Below are positions 1 through 11,025 of a stretch of 64,000 bases of DNA, piece after piece (within the stretch, counting starts at the first letter, position 1; every line of letters starts with the position of its first letter). The stretch is from Motacilla alba alba (taxonomy: Eukaryota > Chordata > Aves > Passeriformes > Motacillidae), in assembly GCF_015832195.1 (NCBI RefSeq), contig NC_052017.1, forward strand, positions 75,765,801-75,829,800, in the 5' to 3' direction. Under the pieces are notes generated by a model. That model was not told the origin of the DNA. It saw only the letters and a list, made by a program, of their open reading frames with translations, and did no database searches. A program made the position numbers and the translations under genes.

Positions 1-66
1 AGCTGACTGTCTAACATAGGTGATAGCTATTGGAATGGAATTGTAAATACAGTACACGTAGTTTTT

Positions 67-76
67 AGTATAAAAG
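67..76 (+). promoter_or_regulatory. TATA-like box of the left-edge LTR
   Basis: The sequence agtataaaag lies about 100 bases upstream of an AATAAA signal, which is the usual U3/R arrangement of an LTR promoter. Present-day activity is unknown. Confidence 0.45.
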
Positions 77-169
77 ATAGCACTAGCCTTGGAGGCGGAG
101 AGTGTGCCTCTGGCTGACCTGCTGAGCAGACCTCAGCAGCTCAGGAAGAAAATCTTTTAGATAACACAC

Positions 170-175
170 AATAAA
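170..175 (+). terminator. LTR poly(A) signal AATAAA
   Basis: This canonical hexamer sits between the TATA-like box at 67-76 and the LTR end at 286, as expected for the R region of a retroviral LTR. Confidence 0.45.
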
Positions 176-286
176 CAACCTTGAGACCGGAAGACTGAAA
201 ACTATTGAGTATTTCTTTGAAGGCACGGGTTGGAGCAGAGACTTTTCCACCTTCTGGGGTCACCCTGACCTGGGGGAGACTCCGAC

Positions 287-1542
287 ATGTATGTATTGAC
301 ATTTGGACCTTTACTAAATAAAGACAGGTAAAACTTGTTCACATAAAATACATTTTAAGGCTTGGAAATGTAAGAAAAGCAGTTTTAAATAATCAGTGAA
401 TCAAGAAATGTAAAAGAGCATGTCCACATCCTACTCACACAAGACATGCTGAGCACAGAACAGAGGGCACCTGCTTTGAAAGTTAAACTTAGCCCTTATA
501 AGAGAGCCGATGGAGTCATTATTTTGACAGTTTCCTCATCTGACAGATATTCTCTTGTATCTTTTCCAAAAAGAACTCCTTTGAGCCAGTAGACTAACAT
601 GGCAACAATACAAAACACTGGACAAGTTTCAAGAGTTATACCAACCTGTGCTCTGTAACCAATGTCTGTGTCTGGCTTTTGATCAGTGCAGTGAAGGAGC
701 ATGCCCAATCAAACTAGTGTGTCCTGGATGACCAGAAGGTTTTCTTTGGATTAGTTTTCAACACAGGCACACGTAACTTAACTGATTGTCATGGACAGCT
801 TCCTTCACATTTCATTATCTCCTGCAACCTCCAAATCACTAAAAGCCACATTTCACTGACTACTCAGAGTCTACTAATAGGTTGTCAAAATAAGGACAGT
901 AACAAAAAATAAAAGTCAGACTCTGCTCACTCCTCCACACCAGTGTTTATGTATCTTTTTCGAAAGAATCAAACACCCCAAAGCCTGTAAAGTCTTAAAA
1001 ACAGATCTTCTTTTAAAAGTTACAGATTAAATCATTTTAATTCAATACACTTGAAATAAACTTCAGTGCAATGCCTGATTTTCTGCAATGGACTATCTAT
1101 TTAATACTGTCACTTAAGTGCAACATCTCTTCAAACTTTCCTCCTTGAAACAACTTGGTTTCTATGCATGGCATCCTGTAAGCCTCCACCAGACTGAGTG
1201 TCTCACCTGAAGTGCAGTCTTATGCCAACTAAGAACACTCCTCCACTGTTGTTTTGTAGGCATCAAACAAAAGTTTTCTGTGTGTCCACTTTAAAAGAAT
1301 GAGTAGTTTAAAGGACAAAATTGAAACTCTTGAAATCTCAAGTTCTATATACTGTGCTAGAAAATTTTGAAAAAGTTTATAGACAAGGAATTTCTGGCCT
1401 CAATGTCCATATACCATGGAAGACACACTGTTTCCATAGAAGAATAAAAAATAAATAAACCTGTACATACTGAGGTTCCAGATCAGTGCAGAACTTCTGA
1501 GAAACTGTATGTACAAAAGTCTCTAAGTGTGGGACTACCCAA
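287..1542. other. Gene-free single-copy sequence
   Basis: The sequence is AT-rich with no recognisable repeat, exon or RNA gene. The only notable open frame (496-708, minus, 70 codons) has no recognised domain and is best explained by chance. Confidence 0.6.
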
Positions 1543-2290
1543 AATCATTAAACCATAGATAGGTTTTGGTTGGAAGGGACCTTAAAGATGACCAAGTTCC
1601 AAAGAACTTGTCATGGGCAAGGACAGTTTTCACTAGGCCAGGTTGCTCAACGACCCCCACCCCCCACCCCTCCCCCCCCGCCACCCCCAGCCTGATTTTG
1701 AACATTTCCAGGAATGGAGCATCCACAATCTCTGTGGACAACATGTTTCAGTGTCACCACCCTCACAGAAAATAATTTCTTACTAATACCAAACATAAAC
1801 CTACCTGCTTTCAGATAAAAGCCAGTCCCCCTTGTTCTATCACTACATGCTCTTGTAAAATGTCCTGCTCCACCTTTCTTGTAGGCTCCTTTTTGGTGTT
1901 GGAAAGTTCATAAGGCCTTCCCAGAGCCTGCTCTTCTCCAGGCTCTAAACTCCAGCTGTCTTAGCCTGTGCTCATAGGAGAGGTGCTTCAGCCCTTTGAT
2001 CACCTTTGTGCCCCTCCTCTGGGTGCACTGCAACAGATCTATGGCTGCATATTTTGGCCTCCAGAGCTGGATGCAGCCGTCCAAATCTCATTAGAGCAGA
2101 GAGTACAGGGGCAGAATCATCTCCATCGACCTGCTGACCATGCTTCCTTTAATACAGCCTAGAGTACAGTTGGCTTTCTAGGCTGCAAACAAATATTGCC
2201 TTCTCATGTACAGCTTTTCATCCATGAGATCGCCCAAGTCCTGCACAGGGCTTCTCTCAATCCATTCTCTGTTCAGAAGGTGTCAGGTAC
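1543..2290 (-). mobile_element. CR1 LINE fragment (3' region, reverse orientation)
   Basis: The plus strand reads the reverse complement of the 3' part of a CR1 element. It starts near the 3' end (ggttggaagggaccttaaag at 1569-1588) and passes through recognisable blocks: ccaggttgctc, gaacatttccaggaatggag, tatcactacatgctcttgta, cataggagaggtgcttcag and ccagagctggatgcag. It ends near 2290, in the block before the segment that names the short-host stretch. CR1 is the dominant avian non-LTR retrotransposon and is usually 5' truncated, as here. Substitutions and small indels are spread throughout, so the copy is dead. A pure C-run patch (1654-1688) has expanded inside it. Confidence 0.9.
1654..1688. 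repeat. C-rich tract (G-rich on the minus strand) inside CR1
   Basis: Five C-runs of 5, 6, 4, 8 and 5 bases lie at 1654-1658, 1660-1665, 1667-1670, 1672-1679 and 1684-1688, separated by one to four bases. The minus strand therefore carries five closely spaced G-runs, which is more than the usual G-quadruplex rule of four runs of at least three with short loops. CR1 consensus has only short C-runs at this place, so the tract looks like a secondary expansion. Confidence 0.85.
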
Positions 2291-2599
2291 AACAGAGCAT
2301 CTGCCCTATGAACTCCACTATCACCTGTGTCAGGAAAATCCTCATGAGGCCCAAAGGCTCACAAACACAATGTTACTTACATTTTTTTCTGAAGAAGGTC
2401 TCGTACATCACTTCTTAATCTGATAATTTTACAGCCTTACACATTAGTCTACCCTTTAATCCTGACCTACCAGCTCTTGTCTGACTCATCACCAGTTGCC
2501 AGGGAGAGCCCCATGCATTCCAGCTTATCCCTCATACTAACAGCAACCAAAGTTACTTCAGTTCAGAAAGCTGCGTACACATACATATGTGTACATACA

Positions 2600-2642
<43 letters not shown>

Positions 2643-5145
2643 CAAAAACATCTGCATTGTTATGGAAAAAATAATAAATTTGTGCATTTAGACTTCAATC
2701 AATAAAAAGTTTAGAGCATAACCCATTAATTGATATTTTTTGCATGGAATATACTTCCATAATGAATCATTTCTGAATTAAATACTTAATAAAATAAAAA
2801 CCCTTTCACTGAATAAGAATTTTTATAAAAAAGAGTAAATACAAGTAAAAGTCTTATTGTTCTTGCCAACAGTAAATATAATTCTAAAAACAATTTCAAT
2901 GTCTTCCAAACTACTGCACAAATGGCTCTACACTGAGAGCTTTTATAATATTTGTAGCAGGTAGAACAACTATTTTTTCTGCTCCATGAAGTACTATTCA
3001 AAGCTAGTTTTCCTGCTTTGCTGGTTTTGACAAGCGGGCCATGAAAGAGATTTGCAAGACAATACACAAAATCAGGGAACTGCAGAGTTATTTCAGTATC
3101 CCTAATTACAATGCAGAGTTGGAAAGGCAAGGACTGGCAATGCTTTTCTTCAAAGAACTCAACTATCTACCAGCTAAAAAAAAGCTGTATTAGAGCAAAA
3201 GTCAACTGGATAATTACAAGTACCTTCAACACCTGAATAGTAAAATATCTCATGTATATTTCATATGAAAAATATTCTCAATTATGCTATTATTTCTGGT
3301 AAGTCTACACAAGAAAACAAAATTTAAATTTCATATTAAAGGACTGATCTAAAGCATGAAAACACACTGAAACTGATATGATGTATGGGAACTTGGTGAG
3401 ATCCAATGAGAAGGCCATGCACTGAAAGCAGTTTGGCACACATTTCTTAAAGGAAGAAAACCTAAAGGTTGCTCAGCTGTACTGCCTTAACAGCCAAACA
3501 TTCCCATTGTGCTTGCTCATAACAGCATTATGATGAGCTTTTATGTTTAGCTACTGTGCCAGGTAGGGCTGTGAACATCCCAAGAGATGGTACGTTCTTC
3601 ATGACTGTGGAGAGTAGACAGCTGTGAAATACTTTCTATACAGCACAAGTCATTGCACAAGTCTGGGTAGCTGTGTTGGAGCTATGTTGGAGCAAATCTA
3701 ATGACTGACTGTGAGCTCCATTTTTGCTGCCTAGTCTCGTGCCATGAATTTGAGAAAGGAGGTAGGCAAGGCACAGCAGTGTAAGTTTCAAAAAAAGTGG
3801 TTGAACAAAAGTCAGGAAAATGGCACAATAAAGTTTCAGAGAGCCATTTAGCAACAGAATTACAGTTATCCTGAAATGAGTGATGGCCTCCAGCCAGTCT
3901 TTATAGTGAATGCACAAATATTTTCATATTTGTGAGGAATAATAGTAGGTTCAGAGGATGGCATTATTACTATGTTCCCTACTGTACTCCAAGGTTAATG
4001 TACAATTTATGCATGAGCATCAATTTTCAAAAGACATACTGCTAAGTCATTATCAATAGAATTAAAGGTTATGAACAATCTTCAGAAATAAATAAATAGA
4101 CCAATAGTTTCTGGAAAAAAAGAATTACTGTTTTTGCTAATTTAAAAAGCTGATTCTGATGCCATTTATCATAAGATTTTTTACCACTGCATGGCTATCA
4201 ATGAACAACAAAGGAGAAGAGAGACTAAAAACACGAGTGTGGACATCTGGACCTTGGTAAAGCTGAATCTCTCCCACTAGGCTTGCCTTTATGAAAGGAA
4301 AAAAAATAAACTTTATATAAATATAAAATAATCTTAAAACATTTTAAAAACATTCTTGGACTTATTCTATTTCTTCCTTGGTGGTGTCATGAGTTGTTGA
4401 AGTATAAACACAGCACCACAGGAAAGCAGAAAAATATTAATTCCACATTAACAATTTGTAAAATGATTTTTAGAGTACTTAAAAACAGATCATATTTTTT
4501 TTCTTCATCAGAGTGAAGAAACCTATGGTAAAAATGTTCTAAGCAAAAGGATCAAGGAGTTGATTCTGCTAAGCTCTTGCAAATTCAAAAAGAAAGCAGA
4601 AAAGAGATGAAGAAAAAAATATTTTGTTCTTTCAGTCTTGATGATATAGCAAACCCAAATCACTGGCTACTGAACAGTTGGTTTAGGAAAATTCTCCCTC
4701 CACATTCTTCAGACATGTATTATCTCAGTTACTTCTTTTTGCAGTAAGAAAGATGATTAAGAAAGAGAGACCTTAATACTGTAGTACTCTCAACAGTCTG
4801 GAACAATTATTGCCCCCTTTTAATTTTGAAATGCTGATACCTTCAATCTCTATAGCATAGGTCCACAAAGTTTTTTATACTTTACTGGACAGAGAAAACT
4901 AATGGGGTTCACTCAGACCTTCTTCAGGTCTTCTCTATCCACTGAAAATGCAGAATTGACATACATTTCCATTTGGCACAATATTGTTGTTGGTTTTTTA
5001 ATGCATAAAATAGCAAGAGAATAAATAACTTTCTATAAGACAAGAAAACTTCAGACTGCATACTCAGCCTGGGCTTTATTCTTCCAGGTCTTGTTCCTAT
5101 GAGAGTGAGACAGAATGTTTCCCTTGCAGAAAAGAAGTGTGTGTA
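2291..5145. other. Gene-free sequence with an AT microsatellite
   Basis: This is mostly AT-rich single-copy sequence. It contains two copies of a short acatacatatgtgt motif (2580-2608) leading into an (AT)n run at about 2609-2637. The stretch 2291-2530 just beyond the CR1 may be further CR1-related or older repeat sequence, but I could not match it. Minus-strand open frames at 2786-3130 (114 codons) and 3636-3917 (93 codons) show no recognisable protein and are probably chance. Confidence 0.55.
2609..2637. repeat. (AT)n microsatellite
   Basis: About 14 uninterrupted AT units follow two copies of a tacatacatatgtg-like motif. This is ordinary simple-sequence DNA and likely polymorphic in length. 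Confidence 0.9.
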
Positions 5146-6105
5146 TGTGAGGTGGGTTAACCTTGGCTGGAAGCCAGGTGCACACTAAACCATTCAAAAA
5201 CTCTTTCTCCTCCACTGAAAAGGAAAAATATAATTAAAGGCTTGTGGATTGAGATAAGGACAGGGAGCGATCACTCACCAATTACTGTGATGGGCACAAC
5301 TGACTCTACCTGGGGAAATTAAGTGAATTTATCAGCAATCAAATCAGGGCAGGATAATAGAAATATAAATAGATCTTAAAACACATTTCTCCCACCCCTC
5401 TCTTCTCGGGCACAGCTTCACTCCTTTTCCCAAGTGGTGCAGGAGGTAGGGAGTGGGGGCTCTAGTCAGTTCATCACATATTGCCTTGTCCACTTCCCTC
5501 TGATGAGAGACAGTCATCTCCAATGTGGATCTCTTCCACAGGGTGCAGCCCTTCAGGAAAAGAATGCTCCAGTGTGGGTCCCCCACAGGGTCACAGGTCC
5601 TGCAGGAACACCTGTTACAGCATGGACCCACTGGGTCACAGGTCCTGACATGAGCCTTATGCAGCACAAGCTTTCCACAGGGCCACAGTGTCTTTCAGAC
5701 ACATCTACTTGCTTCTGTGTGGAACAGCCTTCACAGGCTGCAGCTGGATCTCTGCTCCCTCATGGACCTCTAGGGGCTGTAGGGGCACAGCTGCCTCACC
5801 AGGATCTGCACTATGTGCTGCAGGAGAATGTCAGCTCTGATGGCTGGAGCACCTTCTCCCCTCCTTCTCCACTGATCTGTGTGTCTGCAGAGGTATTTCT
5901 CCCACATATTCTCACTCTTCCAGCTGCTGTTGTGCAGATTTTTTTTTTCCCTTCTTAAATCACAGAGGGGCTACTAGCATCACTGATGTGCCAGGTCTGT
6001 CATGGAGCCAGCTGGAATTGGACAGGGGAAGATTTTGGCATCTCCTCATAGAAGCCACCCCTGTACCCATCCACTATCAAAACCTTGCCATGCAAGCCCC
6101 ATACA
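5146..6105 (-). mobile_element. Long avian retroviral LTR (about 960 bp), reverse orientation
   Basis: Read on the minus strand, the element starts with TGTATGGGGCTTGC (at 6105) and runs to TTAACCCACCTCACA (at 5146), so it has TG...CA ends. The sequence resembles a long, GC-richer LTR common in bird genomes, recalled from memory. It includes reiterated caggtcctg / ccacagggt blocks between about 5530 and 5660. The bases next to the ends are gtgta (5141-5145) and gtaca (6106-6110), which match at three of five positions and may be a decayed 5-bp target duplication. No internal retroviral genes adjoin it, so it is best read as a solo LTR. A 174-codon open frame on the plus strand (5434-5958) is an antisense reading of the LTR and not a gene. 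Confidence 0.75.
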
Positions 6106-6960
6106 GTACAAATCATTATTGAGGAAAAAAGTTTGATCCTTAATTGAATGTCTTACCCAACATCCGAATTATGCAGTCACCATGGATGAGTTAGTACTTT
6201 GCCATTCTACAACCTCTGGTAACTTATCATGTGCCTGAACTCTCTAAGACTGAAGAGGTTTATTCATGTCCATGTACTTCTCCTTGTTTTATGAAATGCA
6301 GAGAAAATATCTCCATTCTTCTTTCAAACTATTTATATATAACAAATATTTGAAGCAATAATATTAATTTTTAAAGTATTAGCTTAAGAAAAGTTACAAA
6401 CCTTTTAGAACATTTCAGCTTTCGTTCTTTGCAATTGTAGATAAACATCTGAAATGTACTTTATTTTTGTTCCTTTAAATTTGGTTTGAAGAACTTGTAT
6501 TTAAATATCCTTCCTTAAAAGTGTGCCAAGCTGTGAGGAGAAAGCACTGATTGTCTAATATTCACTGCTTCTAGCATATGCAGACTACAAAAGCAAGTTA
6601 CTTCTTTCTAGTAGAATGTTAATGACAACAGCTATAGCTGCAGAAATGTTGAGATTGAATGGCCTGTTGCAGGATTCAGATCTTCTGCAGCAGTCAGCTG
6701 TACTGACAGAACTATTCCTTGCTTTAGAAAACTGATGTGTTGTAGAAGTCTGGCTCACAATTTTTTTAAAATTTATCTATATAATTAAAGTATACTACTT
6801 TTGTTGAGTTTACCTGCTGTAGAGAAGAAAGGTATAAAGTTCCTCTAATTTATTAAGGTACCATCCCTTGTAGCATTTTATTGCTATTTCCTGCAATGGT
6901 TAGGATTGTGAAGCAATTTTTTTTTTTGTCTAGCCTGAAAAATGCTGCTTGAAATCCATT
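6106..6960. other. Gene-free AT-rich sequence
   Basis: I see no exon, RNA gene or recognisable repeat in this stretch. Confidence 0.55.
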
Positions 6961-7240
6961 TAGTTAAATGATCCCACATCACTCCCACAGCATTCTTCTG
7001 GAGAAACTGCCTGCTCATAGATTAGAGGTGCATGTTCTTCAGTGGGTGAAAAAACTGACTGGATGACCAGGCCCAGTGTAATGCTTGTCAATGGAGTTAA
7101 ACCCATTAGTGACCAGTCACAAGATGGCTCAGTACTGGGGCCAGTCCTATCTAATATCTTTATCAATTATATGAATGAGAGCATGAAGTGCACCCTCTAA
7201 GACAAATATGAACAGCTAAAAAAATTACAAGCATTTACAG
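6961..7240 (+). mobile_element. CR1 fragment from the reverse transcriptase region
   Basis: The plus strand carries decayed CR1 ORF2 sequence. Recognisable blocks are cacagcattcttctggag (6986-7003), gactggatgaccaggcccag (7056-7075), ggctcagtactggggccagt (7126-7145) and the block encoding the family's FNIFIND-like motif around 7145-7180. Frame breaks are present, so this is a dead fragment. It lacks the CR1 3' end. Confidence 0.85.
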
Positions 7241-7848
7241 CTACCCTATTTCAAAATTATCATGTTAATATTTACCTCCTGCAATAGCTGAAAATAACCC
7301 TTTGGACACAACTGAAAGTGTTAGATTCTTTCATTTTATATATGTATAATTTTCATCATAATTATCTCCAGTTGAATGAAAGTATAATTTAAAAGTCACA
7401 GAAGGACACATACAAGCTGATTTAAAGAATAGAACACAGAGTTACGAATGCTAATGTTGAAATTGTTCCCCTAAAATATGAACTTTAAGCACTTGAGACT
7501 TTAGATTATTTTGCTTTTTTTGCTAAAAAAGTAAAAGTAGGTATATTCACAAGTCTGCTAACTGCCTAAGGAAAGAATTCTTTTCTTTTTCTCTCTGCTT
7601 CTTGAGTCTATAGCAGAAGAACAAGATATGACAGAAAAGACTGAAATCTGTGTAAAAACACTACATAAAATAGCACAGAATAAAATGTACAATTATTTAA
7701 CACGAAGCCTTATTTCAGAAAATTTATTAAGAAAACCACCAGAACTTTTTGTTAGTCTCACTAAATGTCTCACTAAATTTTTGACTGAAGAGCAAAGATA
7801 CAGATGGGACCCCATTTTACTGGAACAAAACAATGTCACCTATACAAT
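7241..7848. other. Gene-free AT-rich sequence
   Basis: The stretch contains a 77-codon open frame (7628-7861) that runs directly into the LTR at 7849. It has no recognisable domain and I consider it a chance frame. Confidence 0.5.
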
Positions 7849-8434
7849 TTTTGTGGCTTAACCCCAACTAGGAAACAAAACCCCATGGAGCTGTTTGCTC
7901 ACTCCCCACCAGCTGTGTGAGGGAAAGAACCAGAAGGATAAGGATGAGAAAACTCATGAGCTGAGTTAAAGACACTTTAAAAAGTAAAGCAAAAGCCACA
8001 CTCACAAACACAGCAAAGTGATGAGTTTATTCACCCTTTCCCATGGGCAGGTGCATGTTCAGCCATCTCCAGGAGAGCAGGGCCCCTCACACACAGCTGT
8101 GACTTGGGAAGGCAAACATCATCACTCCATACATCCCACACTTTCTTCCTCTCCCTCAGCTTTATAAACTGAACATGACAGGTGTGCAATAATGCTTGGG
8201 TCACTTGGGGTCAGGTGTCCTGCCCATGTCCCCTCCCAGATTGTTGTTCACACCAAACTTCCTCACTGGCAGGGTAGTACAAGAAACAGAAAAGGCCTTG
8301 ATTCTGTGTAAACCCTGCTCTGCAATAACGAAAACATCTTTGCTGTCGACCCTATTTCCAGCAAAAATTCAAAATATGCTCCCCTTCTAGCTACTATGAA
8401 GAAAACTAACTCCATCCTAGCCAAAACCAGGACA
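7849..8434 (-). mobile_element. ERVL-type solo LTR with 5-bp target duplication
   Basis: Read on the minus strand, the element begins TGTCCTGGTTTTGGC (ending at 8434) and continues with the gatggagttagttttcttca block typical of a very common avian ERVL-type LTR. A TATA-like box lies at about 8161-8167 (tttataaa on the plus strand, tttataaa again on the minus). The 3' end is near 7849, where the expected terminal CA has decayed. The flanks are acaat at 7844-7848 and acaat at 8435-8439, a perfect 5-bp duplication as expected for this class. No internal genes are present. Length (586 bp) fits a complete LTR. Confidence 0.85.
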
Positions 8435-8478
8435 ACAATGTAATGCATTATGCCAGCATTGCCTACTTATCTTTTGAA

Positions 8479-8655
8479 GTCATAAAATCACAGAATGGTT
8501 TGGCTTGGAAGGGACCTTAAAGATCCTCTAATTCCAATACGCCTGCCATGGGCAAGGATACCTTTCACTAGACCAGGTCGCTCTGAGCCCCGTCTGACCC
8601 ACTCTTGAAATTTCGGGGGCGGGTCATCCACCACTTTTCTGGGCAGCATGTCAAC
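8479..8655 (-). mobile_element. Short CR1 3' fragment, reverse orientation
   Basis: The plus strand starts with tcacagaatggtttggcttg, the reverse complement of the CR1 3' terminus with its ATTCTGTGA-like end. It continues through ggaagggaccttaaagatcc and the ctgccatgggcaaggatacc block to about 8655 (ttctgggcagcatgtc). It is strongly 5' truncated, which is typical for CR1. Confidence 0.92.
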
Positions 8656-10899
8656 TTCTGCTGCTTTTGGTACAATGGATTATTTTAAAATACTTGGCTA
8701 CAAGTTATTAATATGTAGAGGTCAGATGAAATGCATATTTTCCACTCAAGCCAATTCTCAAGGGACAGATTGCAAAATTTAAAATAAATTTCAAACCTAA
8801 TAAGCTTTATTACCTTCAAATATATTAACAGATATCATTTCAAAGAGATCTGTAAAAATTAAAGCACACAGTACTGTTAAAATGTGAAATTTAAATTTTC
8901 AACCATTATAAGGATCATGATCCTTCATCAAAGTAAATATTTGTTTTTTGCGACTCTCTACATAAAAAAGAGTAAGAAAACATAAGGAATCACTCTTTCA
9001 AAACACAAAGAGCTGAGAACAATGTTGAGCTTTTTCTCAACTCTCTTGTTGTCCAGCTGCTTATTTACATGGCATGATTTTTAGGGGCTTAATAAACATA
9101 TGTTATTGTAAGAGATAAAAAAAAGAGAGTACTTGTCTCACTGTAAAGGCATAGTAAAATATACTAACATTGTTTTCCTCTCTCTTCAGATCTTTAAGGA
9201 AAAAAACATTGCAGCTTGCTCTTGTCTGAAATTCTGCAATTGCATCTCAAGAATTTCAACCACAATTATATTGACACAGGCTTTGTTTATATTTTCAAAA
9301 TACAGGGAGATTCATAACTATGCAGTTCTCAAATTTTAAATGACAAAAGAAACTTGACTGGAGACTTTTGTGTGGCTGCCATTTTTGATCCGTCTCTCAG
9401 AAGGAGCAAGCCCCCACGAACATTCTTAAGGAATCTTTCTCTCAAGTTGCAAAGAAGTATTTGAACATCAATAATAAAGCCAAGTCTGTCACTCCAGCTG
9501 AGAAGAAAGCTTTTCAAGCTTCAGAACTGCCACAGGGACACAGTTCTTTTGAGCAGCAAATCCAAAGTAGCACTCAAGATTATATGTCTCCTGTGGGACA
9601 GTGGTGATTGCTTTGCTTTTTTTTTTCCTTTATTTTTTTTCCTTTATTTTTCTCTCCTTCGTCTTGCTGGGATGATGCACTGAAAAAGGTTGGGGTTTTT
9701 TGTTTGTTTTTATTTCCATGTCTCATTGGGAATAGGAAATCATGAGCATTCTTTTTCCTCTTCTCTCTCTCTCCACAAATTCAAGCTATCTCACATAGGC
9801 TTTTTTTTGTGTTTGAAGAGATTTTTATATTGACTCAAAAACCCTGACCAAGTTGAACTGATACCCTTGGGCAGAATGAAAGTTTTTTTCATACATAAAG
9901 GCAAGAAGTTATTTTATCTGTTTAAAGAACAAGGTTGTGTATAGGTTAAGAGTAACAATGCCACAAGAATAAGCATGAAAGGTGCACTTCCACCCAGAAA
10001 AAAATGCATAAGAATATCCAAAGACTGTGATTAAATCATGTTCTTTAACTACATGGCAAGACACAGCATGCAATAGAGAAAAATAGCAACATTGTGAGTG
10101 AATTTAATCTCTCACATGACTCTTTTGGCTTCAGACATATTACAGCAGAATAAATTAATTTGACTCCTCAGCAATCACCAATATCTTTAATGTAAATTCA
10201 TTTAGAATTTTTTTTTAAGATTTACCTAGGAAATAAAATCAGACAGGATTTTTTCATATAAGATGTACAGTAATTTTGCACTTATCCTGGATGGCAAGAA
10301 TTAATGTTAATTGGACCTTTTTTTTTTAATGAGAAATTATTGAGAAGGAAACACAGTGCGGTAAAGGTACTTTACAGGCTGCTTGCTCAGACATAACAGA
10401 AGTCTGACTGCATCTCACAGGTCCCAAATCCCACCCTTGGCAACTATTCCACCAAATTCAGCAGAACTTTTCTGGTTCACATTAGTCAGAGACTTATCTC
10501 TCTCTTCACTTATTTATCTATATTTTCTGGTACCTTCAATTGAAAACAAGTGGAAAAGGACTATTTTGCCAGTCATTAATTTTACAGTACGAAGAAATTT
10601 CAGCTGCAAGTGATTAACAGAAGGAATGAGTCAGAGTTGGAATGCAACACTTTTAAATATAGCAGTAGTTGTGAACATACATAATCACAAAAATAAAACC
10701 AGACCCAGTATTTTCTACTGAGGCTTGAAAGTTACTAAAAGGTATGAAGGAAATCCTTTTGGCAATTTCCCCATTCATATTATCCTAACAATGTGATTGG
10801 GACATATAAACTCCCTATTTTTATGCAAGATAAATGCAGATATATTCTTCACTGCTCATGCTTTCAACAGCAAAAAGACACTACAGCACTTAAAAAATC
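8656..10899. other. Gene-free AT-rich sequence with T-rich patches
   Basis: No exon or known repeat is recognised. A short imperfect tandem patch of T-rich units (about 9618-9652) repeats a ttttttcctttat-like block. Several open frames of 62-76 codons show no recognisable domains. Confidence 0.5.
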
Positions 10900-10903
10900 A
10901 AAA

Positions 10904-11022
10904 AAGGAAGGAAGGAAGGAAGGAAGGAAGGAAGGAAGGAAGGAAGGAAGGAAGGAAGGAAGGAAGGAAGGAAGGAAGGAAGGAAGGAAGGAAGGAAGGA
11001 AGGAAGGAAGGAAGGAAGGAAA
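10904..11022. repeat. (GGAA)n tetranucleotide microsatellite, 119 bp, pure
   Basis: About 30 uninterrupted GGAA units are seen. Together with the flanks the plus strand is entirely purine from 10900 to 11025 (126 bases). The repetitive Gly-Arg-Lys open frames reported across it are artefacts of the repeat. The lack of interruptions suggests a young and length-variable array. Confidence 0.97.
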
Positions 11023-11025
11023 AAG

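Larger units (their letters stand above)
1..286 (+). mobile_element. 3' part of an avian class II (ERVK-like) LTR, cut by the window edge
   Basis: The stretch reads like the end of U3, R and U5 of an avian endogenous retrovirus LTR. A TATA-like box (agtataaaag) lies at 67-76 and an AATAAA poly(A) signal at 170-175, about 100 bases apart as expected for an LTR. The sequence ends with ctccgaca at 279-286, a typical CA terminus. The wording of the R/U5 part, from the cctctggctgacctgctgag segment onward, resembles avian ERVK-like LTRs from memory. The 5' end lies outside the window, so length and target duplication cannot be judged. No primer-binding site or internal coding follows after 286, which fits a solo LTR. 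Confidence 0.6.

Noticed and set aside
5434..5958. A 174-codon open frame on the plus strand, the longest in the window
   Set aside because: It lies wholly inside the reverse-oriented LTR at 5146-6105 and is an antisense reading of it. Its protein has no recognisable domain.
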